Assembly: GCA_905234765.1 (NCBI GenBank)
Contig: CAJOIF010000001.1
Span: 186,001 to 250,000, forward strand
Length of the DNA stretch: 64,000 bases
Reading direction: 5' to 3'
Source of the DNA: an uncultured Bacteroidales bacterium
GTDB lineage: Bacteria > Bacteroidota > Bacteroidia > Bacteroidales > F082
The translations under genes were made by a program, and so were the position numbers. The notes beneath the pieces were generated by a model. It searched no databases and was not told the origin of the DNA. It saw only the letters and a list, made by a program, of their open reading frames with translations. Shown here in pieces: positions 48,001 to 57,500 of the stretch. Within the stretch, counting starts at the first letter, position 1. Each line of letters begins with the position of its first letter.

Positions 48001-51000
48001 TATCGGAAGCGACCGTATAGCCGTAACCCGTAGGCAGTTTACGATTGGTTCTTTCAGCCACTTGGCCGGCGCGGTCGTTGCCTCCATAGAGACCCTTCAC
48101 GATGGTACCCCCCGACACCTTCACCTCGTTACGGCCAAAGATGGAAGCCATATTGCCGCCGCCATACACGTTCTGCTCTACCCTACCGCCAGTCATGACC
48201 ACCGTAGCCATACCGACAAGCTCAGGGTAGCCTCTGTAGAAGCCGGTGTTGTCAAAGAAACCGACAGGAGCCAAGTTGCCTCCCGCATATACATTGCCTT
48301 TGACGGTAGTGCCGGCGGTCACCACCACGTTGGTCTCGTTGTGGGTGGGAATGTCCATCCCTGCATAAAGCGTCTCAGGATAACCGAAGAGTTCGTCCTC
48401 ATTATAGTGAATGCCGTCACTGCTGCAATGGTAGTAGCCATTGCCACCCGCGAAGAGGTCTTTGTAAACGATGAGGTCGGTATCGCTGCCACCATCACCC
48501 GTCTGCACGTAGGTGGCGCCCTTCACCCGCTGTTCTTCCAGGTTTTGAGGATAAGTCTCTCCGCTGGGATAGGGATCATAGAAGCGGGTGCTGCCCACGT
48601 CGCCGCTGATGTTGCATCCGCCATAAACGGTGCCCACATGGCCTTTCTTCAGTTCCACCCAGGTGCTGTTGAGCACATCGCTCATGCGGCAGCCGCCATA
48701 GATATAATCGGTCAGGATTTGGTTACTATTCAACACCACGTGGGTGCCATACAACACCGTATTGCCATTGATAGTGGTGGAGGCCGATCCCATCATGTCG
48801 CCCGCATTGCCGCCGCCATACACGGTGCCAACGCTTCCTGAAGTGAGCGTAACAGTCGGCACCCTCTGCATTTCGGCCTCATTGTTGCCGCCATAAAGTG
48901 CGCGCACATTATAAATGCCCGAGTGACCATCCCAACCGTAATTCGCAAAGATGGTGTTTTCACCGATGGTTCCTTGCGCCGGGATTCCTGATGTGGAATA
49001 ATTATCGGGGTCAATAGCATTGGTATAGGTATTGCCAAAGGTATAATTGTTTTCCGTGGACATGGTGCCAAGTGAGCATTCCACCGTCACATTGGCATTA
49101 TAGACGTCAGCCGCATTGCCTCCAGCAAACACTTCATCCAACTGACCACCCTTGATATGGATATCGGTGGTCGAGCCAGCCACCTTGTTGCCGCCACCAA
49201 AGAGATAGCGGATGCCAAAGTCGTGACCATAGCCTGTTGTAGTGGTGTTGTTGATGTTCGCGGTCAGATTGGTGGTGGTTCCGTTGACCTCAATATGATG
49301 TATGCCATACCCTTGGCCCCCTCCCCAGTTGTTGCCGCCAAACACAGCAAAGACAGTGCCGCCGTTGATCACAATGGAGTCGCCGTCACCGCTGTTGGCG
49401 GTCAGGAAGGCGTTTTTGGCACCGCCAAAGATGGAGTCCACCTTTACGAGGTTGTTGGTCGCTATGATGGCCGTATTGGTAATGGAGGGGAAATTCAAGG
49501 TTTTGGGTGCAGCGCCATCGTTGGTCCAAACGACATCGCCCACCTGATGGAACTGGGTCATGGCCTTCACGCTGGACCCTACCGCCACGGTCTCAGAGGT
49601 GTAACTGCTTGTGGCCGGCACGAAAGAGCTACCGTTGTAGGCATAGTAGCCGTTGCCGCCGCCATACACCGAGCTGACCCTGACTTTGCCATTGTTCGGG
49701 GTGGTGCCGTATGATGCGTATGTGCCGCCGGCATCAACACCCAAGGTAATGTTTGCTCCGGCGAAGCCAGCCTCATGGTTGGCACTGATGGTATCCAACA
49801 CTGTTCCCGCGATGTCGTTGCCGCCAAAGATGGCTCCGATGCTGTCGCAGTTGACGACGACCACCTCGGTCATGCCGCCCACGTCGGCCATACGGCCGCC
49901 GCCAAAGATGGCGCCTAAAACCACCATACCCGGTTCTTTCAATGTGGTGAAATCGAACTGTGAAGGGTCCTCCAACTCAGTTCCATTGCAGAAAGCCGCA
50001 ACCTTGTAATAATAATGCTTTTGGAATTCCAAATTGGTGAATGTGTAGGAATTGTCATCGTTCACAATCACTGAACTCCATTCGGAATCTCCGTCTTTTT
50101 GCCAATATATCTTGTATTGGTCGGCAGTGTGATACCACGATACCGTTACCCCTGCATGGGTGACTACAGGGTCGGCCTCTTGTCCGGGATTTGCACATGG
50201 CGTCTTCGCAACGACCGTAGCCGTTTCTGTTTGGGTGATGCCATTACTGTAAGTCACGGTCAAAGTGATGGTAGCTGGCTTATGGCCTGTGCTGTTTTCA
50301 AGACGATAGTATAATGTGGGGCTTTCAGAATTAGAAGTTAAAACAGAGCCCTCATCATAGAACGAAAGATAGCCTGATCCATCTCCTGAGATAGTCCAAA
50401 GATAACTCTGAACAGTCGCATTGGTGAGGTTTCCTAATTCCGGTATGCTTGAATTGTTGTCTGTTCCGTTGTAATAGTTGTGCGTGTTGTTGTCAAAGAA
50501 GTATGTGGTATATGCAGGTCTATATTGACATGTATAATTACTAAGTGAAGCGGTCAGTGCTACTCCATCGGTGGGCCACTCCATTTCCGCTGGAACGGTA
50601 ATACCAGCCAAACCACCTGTCGCTCCAGGCGAGACTTCTACGCCATGTTCGGTGATTGTCACGGGATAGTACCTGCCGCCGCCCGAGGGAACCTCGTCCA
50701 AATCGTAGTATTTCCCGGAAAGCTTCCAAGTAGCATCAATGTAAGCCACCCAATACACGTCCCAGCATTGACCCTGTCCCCAAACATGGCCACAATTATC
50801 AACACAAGTAACTGAATCATTGGCGCAATCGCCATAATACTGGACACCACGACCCAAACCGCCATCCCATTTATAGAAGTAATACTGCGCTTCGGGGGTG
50901 CTGAGTTGATTGCCTGGAGGCAATGAGGGGGACAGGTCAAGTGCTCCACCGGCCGTAAAATTCGGCGCAGCGAGGAAGTGAGGGGTATTCCCTTCCATGA

Positions 51001-51265
51001 AATAATAGTTGCGGTTGGTGCCACCTTGGGTATGGGTATTGTCCGATGTCCAAAGGACATTGGGGCTGAACTGGGTGGCATCGCCGAGTGCATTGCCCGC
51101 ATGCGACAGATAGTGAACCTGTTCAGAGACTGTCGTCTTGATGACGAACTGTCCGTTGGTCTGCGCCATCAGGCTTCCGGCCATGAAAAAGAGCAAAAGG
51201 CAGCCCGCGGCCACGCGCCGTGCTGTTTTCGCTACACCTATTACATATATGTTGTTTCGTATCAT
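42098..51265 (-). CDS. Giant secreted glycine-rich beta-solenoid protein (3055 residues) with Fn3-like domain
   Basis: The signal peptide ends near residue 35 (FMAGSLMAQ). A unique N-terminal region of about 310 residues contains a Cys/Trp-rich patch (CANDSVTCVDNCGHVWGQGQ) and an Ig-like part. It is followed by a fibronectin type III-like domain at about 353-445 (ADPVVTHAGVTVSWYHTADQ). From about 445 to the end it is solenoid repeat with the V-[FY]-GGG core, many as GGGNAADV or GGCNxxG variants. Two copies of the shared module are at about 1583-1982 and 2573-2962. It ends abruptly at a repeat boundary, GNTNVIIVPSTPTP, without a T9SS sorting domain. It lies 30 bp after the 1058-residue gene and 53 bp before the 7195-residue gene, same strand. 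Start at the ATG at 51265. Confidence 0.87.
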   Translation of the reverse strand: MIRNNIYVIGVAKTARRVAAGCLLLFFMAGSLMAQTNGQFVIKTTVSEQVHYLSHAGNALGDATQFSPNVLWTSDNTHTQGGTNRNYYFMEGNTPHFLAAPNFTAGGALDLSPSLPPGNQLSTPEAQYYFYKWDGGLGRGVQYYGDCANDSVTCVDNCGHVWGQGQCWDVYWVAYIDATWKLSGKYYDLDEVPSGGGRYYPVTITEHGVEVSPGATGGLAGITVPAEMEWPTDGVALTASLSNYTCQYRPAYTTYFFDNNTHNYYNGTDNNSSIPELGNLTNATVQSYLWTISGDGSGYLSFYDEGSVLTSNSESPTLYYRLENSTGHKPATITLTVTYSNGITQTETATVVAKTPCANPGQEADPVVTHAGVTVSWYHTADQYKIYWQKDGDSEWSSVIVNDDNSYTFTNLEFQKHYYYKVAAFCNGTELEDPSQFDFTTLKEPGMVVLGAIFGGGRMADVGGMTEVVVVNCDSIGAIFGGNDIAGTVLDTISANHEAGFAGANITLGVDAGGTYASYGTTPNNGKVRVSSVYGGGNGYYAYNGSSFVPATSSYTSETVAVGSSVKAMTQFHQVGDVVWTNDGAAPKTLNFPSITNTAIIATNNLVKVDSIFGGAKNAFLTANSGDGDSIVINGGTVFAVFGGNNWGGGQGYGIHHIEVNGTTTNLTANINNTTTTGYGHDFGIRYLFGGGNKVAGSTTDIHIKGGQLDEVFAGGNAADVYNANVTVECSLGTMSTENNYTFGNTYTNAIDPDNYSTSGIPAQGTIGENTIFANYGWDGHSGIYNVRALYGGNNEAEMQRVPTVTLTSGSVGTVYGGGNAGDMMGSASTTINGNTVLYGTHVVLNSNQILTDYIYGGCRMSDVLNSTWVELKKGHVGTVYGGCNISGDVGSTRFYDPYPSGETYPQNLEEQRVKGATYVQTGDGGSDTDLIVYKDLFAGGNGYYHCSSDGIHYNEDELFGYPETLYAGMDIPTHNETNVVVTAGTTVKGNVYAGGNLAPVGFFDNTGFYRGYPELVGMATVVMTGGRVEQNVYGGGNMASIFGRNEVKVSGGTIVKGLYGGNDRAGQVAERTNRKLPTGYGYTVASDNETSLTNEGVMTFVGVSGNARIGTVYGGGNGDYTYGGEGGIPFCGDTPSHPIQPFTFVDIHLAGGSSGGKIGTVYGGGNGVTVRGGAIVFMNIVEPEPAQDYTNVDTIFGGNNKGNIEIVPDIRLLHGQVGTVYGGCNQGAMMAGSNSTNSGNLKTIGGYEDIGSYVRLRNTYDPSNPSGTGGAVSVTAKVKEAVYGGCRMNGVTRNSLVLAEGGNFLNVPLYGGSDISGTVSGFSRVAVTGGTVGNVFGGGNGDYIYEYNNVYTTGNVLIASGTSEHPITAPNSVQSGVDMTAGTAANLYASGNACGSEATLSNVSGGTVTTGIYGGSNAKGTVTGDIVLNVTGGTIGASTSARANVHGGGYGSATHTSGDVTVNIGATDGEEAPTYSGTATINGEVYGGSALGQVSASNKTTTVNFYKGTVNGDVYGGGLGQQGVAAVYDPEDPTVIITPAVDPIAAEVSGNVEVNIYGGVFNDAAGNANYNDGTPSDGNTGGGCIYGCNNAYGTPLGDVNVNIYATDHATTPQNNYYPTLPEGGWNVTTLNTNATTQAYAIKSVFGGGNLAAYQPLADKKATVHVYNCDNTIEDVFGGGNAADVGVGTSTSSSTTITRRADTYIYIEGGRIHRVIGGGNGEDLSKPAANIFGTAYTTVYAGLINEVYGGANRQGDVDAINLTMSNPTNSSLTNSCNHQVYGKVFGCANAADYNRSVTTNILCGVGEIGELYGGSNLADIGREGSTNANVTLNLYGGVHTQVFAGSKGDLASLPGTGHTDKASNIFGNVTLNLFGGVVTNAYGGSNYNGNITGTITVNVLDVEDATCTSEALDLTNVYGASNLADYTPTAGSTTISPVVNVIHIAQTNGALGLQGIQGNVYGGGNQASVTASPQVNIGYDAATMASILTACGYTQPSGFPRGYVSGNVFGGGNQAGVTGNPVVNMRDNGTVVSGIYGGCNDNGEIDGNINVNIYGGTLGTSVASMTDGIFGGGKGNLTQTSGDVTVTIGDGTDPTVYADVYGGSAFGEVGADGKTATVNLKAGTVYGTIFGGGKGQLEDNTTNPAIPAYSATVSGSTEVAIEGGNAKGAAWGTGENAIKAAVFGGCNVNGIVLGNATVSYTGGTIGTDADNTANTYGGGLGPDTKVKGDVDVTVDGSGVYGDVYGGSAKGKVNTENGTSQSGTSKTDVTLTAGTVHGNLYGGGHGPDGNEDADVYGPITVTVEGGTATTAFGCNNNSGTPKSTVTVNIEGGTVTNVCGGGNVADYIPTTNNINSPAVNVKGGEVTNKVVGGGNAANIGSSTISCNPVVTISGGQVCTATTDAGVYGGCNTSGTVNGNITVNVTNADGNTTISSLAALQAVAAANGNPISIHGGGYGSATGITGNVTVNFGTDTDDTHYIYPKLYGDLYGGSALGTVNTNSSNTTTVNVLNGSFGYVEHTIGGYPVQFGGNIYGGGLGDAVHDHPAKVYGEVHVNIGADAVSPATTPTGQADLVHCNVYGCNNAYGSPQENVYVDVYQTAHLSEYNVYTYIQELPTQHVEEYAIANVFGGGNEANYAPDSNPGNAKTPHVYVHYCENTIEYVYGGGNAADVNITNVTVEGGRYKFVFGGGNGQASAANVHNEVNLTILGGRIGWAFGGCNMHGQVASGNPDAIHLTTGCTSGDCPCEDQPVVVENYYFGANMATIYGGLTGSEQTIGCNSNFAYKNVYAGSRLATVYGDIELTVNGGEIGNLFGGCEGSQYIQADVKKYPADWRTNSSAYDPELIEYLNSVLDENGTDLGGTGGNITLYLYGGTIGNVFGGCDFRGNVEGTITIIVDSTQTDCRLDIDYVFGGNRLSQYTPLDPTIESPLVLIKNGHVNGAVFGGSMGGNPSHQWGNGRVVSNPKVVIGDKDDATHKVRIGGPLHSILTHPQGEGNVYGGGNAADMVGNPTVIIQGTTNAEGKPSTIIEGSVFGGANLGNVEGNTNVIIVPSTPTP
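42380..43545 (-). repeat. Shared solenoid module, second copy in the 3055-residue protein
   Basis: It runs from VYGCNNAYGSPQENVYVDVY to the NGRVVSNPKVVIGD segment. The landmarks follow the same order as in the other copies: a YAIANVFGGGN block, ENTIEYVYGGGNAADV, GRYKFVFGGGNG, and GTITIIVDSTQ. Confidence 0.65.
45320..46515 (-). repeat. Shared solenoid module, first copy in the 3055-residue protein
   Basis: It runs from YGCNNAYGTPLGDVNVNIY to SPQVNIGYDA. Landmarks are CDNTIEDVFGGGNAADVG, GRIHRVIGGGNGED, GTITVNVLDVED and NVYGASNLADYTP. Confidence 0.7.
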
Positions 51266-51295
51266 ATCGAAATATTCCTTACTCTTTGATATTGA

Positions 51296-54200
51296 TTATT
51301 GATTCGCTCCATTCACAATAACCTTCGTGTTTCCTGTGACCTCTCCCATGTTGCCGCCACCATAGACGTTGCCGAACACCTTGGCACGATTGCGGAGGAA
51401 GATGGCCGTGTTGCCCTCCACCTGAGCCGCGTCACCGCCACCGAAGACACTGCCCGCGACAATGGCGCGAGGCGCGATGAGCAAGGACGAGTAACTACTC
51501 ACATAGGATGCGGGAAGATATCCGTTCATGCTGGCATCATACCCGATGTTCACCAATGGGTTGGCTCTGACATTCGTTGGAGGTACAGCACCTTCCGCAC
51601 CCTTCGAGCCACCATACACATTGCCGCTGATGCCGTACTTGGCATGCACCACATTGACGATGGGGCTCACAAGGCTGGGCTCGGTAGGTTCGGTAGGTTG
51701 ATAATCCGTCAAGTTGCTACCGCCATAGATGTTGGTGATATAGAGAGGACAAGTAGTGCTCTCAACATCAAGCACATTGACTTTGACAACCCCAGTGATG
51801 TTGCCGTTGACATTGCTACCGCCAAAGACATTGGTGATGGTGCCGCCAAACAAGTTGAGGGTGACATCGCCATCGATGTTGGCAGCCTTGGCTGAAACAG
51901 CGGGTTGATAACCTGGATCGCCAGGCTCACCTACCGCAGCTTGGGCCAAACGTCCTTTCGAGCCGCCATAAACGTAATCATAAGAACCACCATACAGGTT
52001 AAGTGTGACGTTACCTTCGATATTGGCCTGGTTGCAGCCACCGTAAAGACTGGTGATGTGCATTCCATCGCTACAATCGATGGTGGTTGTCAAATCCTCC
52101 GTGATGTCAACGAAATTGCCACCGCAGAAGAATTCATCAATATTCAAGCTTTCGCAAGGCCCATTACTATCAACTTCCGTGGTGATCTGTCCTGAAATAG
52201 TACCATTTTGGTTACTGCCACCGTAGAATTCTCCAACGGTGCCTCCATGGATATACAATTGAACAGTGCCATTGACATTGGCTCCAGTGCCTGATTCACC
52301 GTTACCGCCACCGAAGACCTTGTTCATGCGGCCGCCCTGAATATCGGTTACCAAACTGGGAGTAGCCGCCGCGTTGCCGCCACCGAACACGCGTCCAATG
52401 GTGTTTTTACAACCATAAACATTCACGAAGGCTTTCTTACCCGATACAGAAGGCGCAAAATTGGCTTGGTTGCCGCCACCGAACACGTTGGCGATGGCGT
52501 AACCCGCGTCATCAATAGTATTGACACCAACAGTATGCGCCGTTCCGTAAATGTTCACGGTAACATTGTCCTGAGGCGAACCATTAGAATTATTGCAGCC
52601 ATAGACATTACCGCCGATGATGGCATTGCCCGAATGTTCTTCAAGTGCCGATGTACCAGTTGTCTCACCAGCAGCCGCACCGATATTGACGGTCACCGCG
52701 CCACCCTCTTGGGGCGCATGGGAACCGTCGCCCAGGCCACCACCATAGACATCGCGAGTAATCGTACCGCCCATGATGTCAACCGTGGTGGCTCCCGTGT
52801 TGGCCAAAGCACCGCCGCCATAGACATCTTGACCGACAGAACCTGTAGTCACAGTCACATGGGTAGCACCATTCACAGCGGCCTCACTGCCGCCACCGAA
52901 GACATCATGACCGACAGAACCGCCATTGACATGAACCACAGGATTGCCCGTGACGGTAGCCGTTGAACCCAAACCGCCACCATACACATCGGTGGTAACG
53001 AGACCGTTAAGGATATTCACTTCGGGATAATTGGTATATACAGTTGTACTTTCGGGAACAAATGGCGCAGTATAACTCGCAAGGTTGCCGCCTCCATAGA
53101 CGTTGCCGACGTACCATATACAGGGTTCAGGTTCAACCTTTTTATTGATATTGACAGTGATAGTACCCGAGATGTCTCCATCCTGGTTATTTCCGCCAAA
53201 GACATTGTTGATCTTTCCTTCGGTGATATTCAACACGATGTCGCCGGTAATATCGGCTTGGTTGGCACCACCGTATACATAGTCGATACCGTCGTCATCG
53301 CCAGTGCCAGTGCAGCGGATGTCAATGCTTCCAACCTGACTCGCTGCAAAGTTGCCACCACCGTACAACTCGTTAAGGTGCAACGTACAGGTGCCAGACT
53401 TGTTGACCAAAACGCTGATACCGCCTGGGTTGCCCCCGTTAATGGTTCCGGCACTATTAGAGCCACCGAATACCTTATTAATTTCACCACCGTTGATGGT
53501 GACGCTGGTGCTGGTCTCCACATTGGCGGTGATTGGGTCGGGGGTATGGTCTTTGTCGCCATGGCCGCCGCCGAACACCATGCCGTGGCCTGTACCAGTG
53601 ATGGTGCCGCCCGTAACGGTGACGCTGGTAGTGCCGCCTACACCTGTGTTCTTGACAACATCAGCCGCGTTACCTCCGCCGTACACATCACCGTTGATAA
53701 TGGTATTGCATTTCTGCACAAGTACATCCGTGGTCCCCACCACATTGGCCGCATCTCCGCCGCCATAGACATCACCGCTGACGGTAGCTATATAATCAGC
53801 ATGTTCCAAGTCGCCAACGGTGACTTTCGGGTTACCGGTAACAATGGCCGTTCCACCCAGACCGCCACCGAAAACGCTGCCGCTCACCGTGCCCTTATTA
53901 ATGTTCACCTTCGGATAGTCAGGACTCCCGGAAGGAGCAGCATAGGCAGCCAAGTTGCCACCGCCATAGACGTTGTTGAGCGTCATCGTGACACCAGACA
54001 AATCGTTTTCGACATTCACCGTAACGGTGTTTTGGGGAGCGCCATAGAGATTGTTGCAACCAAAGACGCTTCCCGTGACGGTTCCGCCTTCAATGGTCAC
54101 GGTCACAGGACCGAGAACATCGGCTGCCACTTCATCACCAAGTGTATTATCCCCCAGTCCACCACCGTATAAGTCGCCTTTTACGATGCCTCGCATGAGG

Positions 54201-54472
54201 GTGACACTGGTGGACTTGCCGGAAGTGAGGGTGGTGCCGTCGGTGGTATTCACCTTGGCCAAAGCTCCCCCACCATAGACATCATGCGATATCGTGGCAT
54301 TGTCCTGATTGATGATAACGGTGCAGTTGCCCCCCACCATGGCCTCATTGCCGCCGCCGAAGACGCTGCCGCCCACGGTGACGCTGGAAGGGGTGTCGGT
54401 GCGTTGTGCCATCGCCGCACCGCCCATCAGCATAAGTACCAAAGTCAATATGTAGGTAAATGTCTTGTTCAT
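51296..54472 (-). CDS. Secreted glycine-rich beta-solenoid protein (1058 residues)
   Basis: The start is placed at the ATG at 54472 because it opens a clear signal peptide (MNKTFTYILTLVLMLMGGAA, ending MAQ). The frame is open 31 codons further upstream into the end of the previous gene, but that stretch is not signal-like. Nearly the whole mature protein is compact solenoid, and here the unit is easiest to see: successive DVFGGGSEAAVNGATHVTV and DVYGGGALANTGATTVDI segments repeat every 25-26 residues. One copy of the shared module is at about 621-981. It ends GNTKVIVNGANQ with no T9SS sorting domain. It is the second gene of the giant operon. Confidence 0.87.
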   Translation of the reverse strand: MNKTFTYILTLVLMLMGGAAMAQRTDTPSSVTVGGSVFGGGNEAMVGGNCTVIINQDNATISHDVYGGGALAKVNTTDGTTLTSGKSTSVTLMRGIVKGDLYGGGLGDNTLGDEVAADVLGPVTVTIEGGTVTGSVFGCNNLYGAPQNTVTVNVENDLSGVTMTLNNVYGGGNLAAYAAPSGSPDYPKVNINKGTVSGSVFGGGLGGTAIVTGNPKVTVGDLEHADYIATVSGDVYGGGDAANVVGTTDVLVQKCNTIINGDVYGGGNAADVVKNTGVGGTTSVTVTGGTITGTGHGMVFGGGHGDKDHTPDPITANVETSTSVTINGGEINKVFGGSNSAGTINGGNPGGISVLVNKSGTCTLHLNELYGGGNFAASQVGSIDIRCTGTGDDDGIDYVYGGANQADITGDIVLNITEGKINNVFGGNNQDGDISGTITVNINKKVEPEPCIWYVGNVYGGGNLASYTAPFVPESTTVYTNYPEVNILNGLVTTDVYGGGLGSTATVTGNPVVHVNGGSVGHDVFGGGSEAAVNGATHVTVTTGSVGQDVYGGGALANTGATTVDIMGGTITRDVYGGGLGDGSHAPQEGGAVTVNIGAAAGETTGTSALEEHSGNAIIGGNVYGCNNSNGSPQDNVTVNIYGTAHTVGVNTIDDAGYAIANVFGGGNQANFAPSVSGKKAFVNVYGCKNTIGRVFGGGNAAATPSLVTDIQGGRMNKVFGGGNGESGTGANVNGTVQLYIHGGTVGEFYGGSNQNGTISGQITTEVDSNGPCESLNIDEFFCGGNFVDITEDLTTTIDCSDGMHITSLYGGCNQANIEGNVTLNLYGGSYDYVYGGSKGRLAQAAVGEPGDPGYQPAVSAKAANIDGDVTLNLFGGTITNVFGGSNVNGNITGVVKVNVLDVESTTCPLYITNIYGGSNLTDYQPTEPTEPSLVSPIVNVVHAKYGISGNVYGGSKGAEGAVPPTNVRANPLVNIGYDASMNGYLPASYVSSYSSLLIAPRAIVAGSVFGGGDAAQVEGNTAIFLRNRAKVFGNVYGGGNMGEVTGNTKVIVNGANQ
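51530..52610 (-). repeat. Shared solenoid module, copy in the 1058-residue protein
   Basis: It runs from VYGCNNSNGSPQDNVTVNIY to RANPLVNIGYDA, about 360 residues. Landmarks are CKNTIGRVFGGGNAA, GRMNKVFGGGNGE, AVGEPGDPGYQPAV and NVLDVESTTCPLYITNIYGG. Confidence 0.7.
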
Positions 54473-54530
54473 ATGTCGTATCTCGTTGGATCGTTCCTTC
54501 ATAATTGTAGTTGTGTCTTTCGTTGCCTGA

Positions 54531-57500
54531 TTATGGTTCTGGTGTAACAGAGGGTTCTGCTTCAATGGTTACTGAGGAATTGCCGCTGACCTCACCCTCA
54601 TTGCCACCACCGTAGACGTTGCCGAGAACGTGGGCGCTACCCTGGAGTTTGACGGTGGTGTTGTGTGTAACGGCACTTTGGTCGCCGCCACCATAGACGT
54701 TGCCAGTGTTGGCTTCTCCTTCGGTACCAATCACACTGCTGCCTTTGATGGTGAGGGTGACATTGCCACTGACTGTGCCGAGGTTTTGAAGTGATATTGT
54801 TGTAAAAAAGTAGTTGATTCCATCGCCATTGGGATTGAGAACGGCAGGACTATTAGTGCTGAGCGAAGTGCCACCAAGAGAGGTCTCGTTAGTCCATGTA
54901 TAGGTCGTTTTGGTGCCTTCCAACTGTGGCGTAATAATGCCCGTATGGATATCAATGGTGGGAGGGGTTTTATCCCTATTGTAAATTGTTACTTGAGGGA
55001 TGCTGGCAGAGAAACCCGCACCAAAGGCCAAACTATCGACCTCCGTATCAGTCAACTCAGAGATGACATCACCATATACACCGCCCAAGTTACCCGCGCC
55101 ATAAAAGTTCTTCAGCACTTTGCAACCCGTAAGGGTATTCGAGATGGGACCCGTATTGGTGGCCGAGAACTGCGCGGCATAGAAATAGGTACGGCACACC
55201 GCCTCACCACTTTCCGTTCCTGCCGATGTATTGACTATCTCCATGTCATAGTCAGCCATATAATTATTGCCTCCATTTCGATAAGCACCTGGATTATAGT
55301 TGTTTAAATGACCTTGATTATTTCCAGTTCCATTCCAATTATAAGTGCCAGTACTAACACCATAATCACCTGTTACATCGGTTTTATCATACTGCACATA
55401 GCTCGTGCCACCGTTGCCTCCTCCATAATAGTAAGTGAAGGTAGTGCCTGTGGCACGGGTGGTGATGGTCTTGCTATTCGCGGGGTTGGCCTCGTCATAA
55501 ACCATGTCACCAAACTTGGGTCCGCCGCAGTATTTCACCACAATGCTGCTGTCTATGGTGACATCAATGTTGCCTTTCACTGTCTTAAAGTTATCGCCAC
55601 TGCTTTGGTCCATCGTACTACCGCCGTAGAACTCCCATATTTTAGAATGGTTGATTTTGAAATAGACATCGCCATTAATGCCTTCCTTGCCGGCAGCGGC
55701 CACATGTTTTATTCTACAGCCGTCAATATAGCAGTGGGGGTTATCTGTGTTAGGCGTGACATTATCGTTGTAGTTGCCTGTGAGATATAGATTATCAATG
55801 CTGCCACCGATGACATTGACCGCGCAATGACGAGTGGGTTTATTGGCATTAGCATTGACGTGAGCCCCCGGTGTGAATGACGGCATTCTTACATTGCCGC
55901 CAATGATGATATAGTTAATCTTATCATTAGCATTGCCCATAGCATTACCATTGGTACCTTTGGTATATTGATCAAAAATGCCACCATTCAAAATGAGCGG
56001 AGCGTAAAGAGAGCGGTCTTTATTACTAAACTCGAACTGGCCGAAGTGTATAAGCGAAGTCTCTGTCACCTCAAAGTGGCCGAGGGGACGATAGCAGCCG
56101 AGAGAGTAGTATTGGGTGGAGCCATCCTCTTTCATGGCCAAGCCAATTTCCACAACGGGCAGGAAGTCGAAGCGGATGGGGCAGAAACTCTGTCTGTCAT
56201 ATTTTTTACCCAACTGCCAAATCAGGCAGTGGTCAGGCTCCTCGTCAAAGTCGAAGTCGGCACTAATAACGGTAAATCCTTTCGTAGAAGAAGTTTCTCC
56301 GATATTTTCGCTAGTGTTTCCTTCATGGTGACGATATTGGTGATTGCCCACAAGCACCACAGCATATTCGTAAATATTATCTCCTATATAATCATCAGTT
56401 TTTGCTAAATCTCTAAGATTAGCAGTACTGACCGTCTTCCCGTTGCCAAGCGTTTCAGGTCGGGTACCAGCTGGGGCGAAATGGGTACCAGGTTTGGAGC
56501 CTGACATATTAACTCGGTCATAGCTATGGTCGGTATTGTCAAAATAAACGGCTTGAGCCCACTGGGCGGTAATGGTGATATTGTTCACCCCATTGGGCAC
56601 ATAATAGTAGCCACCTTGGGCAAACACGCGGTTGGCATCCTTGGCTGTGCAGTTACGGTCTGCGAAGTTGTAACCGGTCTGCCAGTTTTCGGTCAATGTA
56701 CCCACAGTGCCTTCTGATGTGCTGACTTTCCAGCCTATCACCACATAGTCGCCGTAGTTGCCGCCATACTTTGCTGCCCATGTGTCACCGTCGGGATTGC
56801 CGAAAACGGTATTGTAATAAGGCAATTGTATCTTGCGGTAACAATAGTCGCCATGAATGGTGTCCATGTCGGTGATGACAAATGCAGGGTGATTATTTGT
56901 GCCATCATAAACAATACTACTTATTCCATTGGGAGCTTGGTTTCCCGGATTGACAGTGACATTTAAAGTTCCCAGTTTTTTGCCTTCCCACTTGTTAGCA
57001 GTTTCGCGCCACGAGGCATCGGCATCGATGTTGACAGGCGAGGAATACTTGCCGAAGGGTTTCAAAATGGGATAAGGGGCTATACTTGGGTCGAGCACCC
57101 ACTTGGCCATGAGCGAGGCATCCTTTGGCACAGCCTGAACTGCTGTAGTTGCCATAGTGGAAGGGGCAGAAGGGGCACCCACCCACCAGCCGCACAATTC
57201 ACGGTTGCTGTTGAGCAGGTTGCGGTGGAACTCGTAACGGGTGAGGTATTCTAACTGGGCAGGCCATGAACAATTGTAACCCGTCAAAGCCGGGGAGAAC
57301 GTACAACCTACGCTGTAGAAATTGTAGTTGTTAATGGCATTGGCTCCCTTATTGCTAATCTTCTGCCCTCCATAAACGGGATAGATGGTCGAAGCGGAAA
57401 TGTTACCGTAGAATATACAGTTGACTACCATGGTGCGGAGATGGGTGTATTTATTTGTACCTGAAACATCCTCAACCTCGGCAGTGCTGGCAAAGGTGTT

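Noticed and set aside
20457..54472. RTX-type calcium-binding nonapeptide repeats
   Set aside because: Some cores look like GGGxGxD, but they recur every 25-40 residues rather than in tandem nonapeptides, and the conserved V-[FY] before the glycines and the following GNTxVxI strand are not RTX features.
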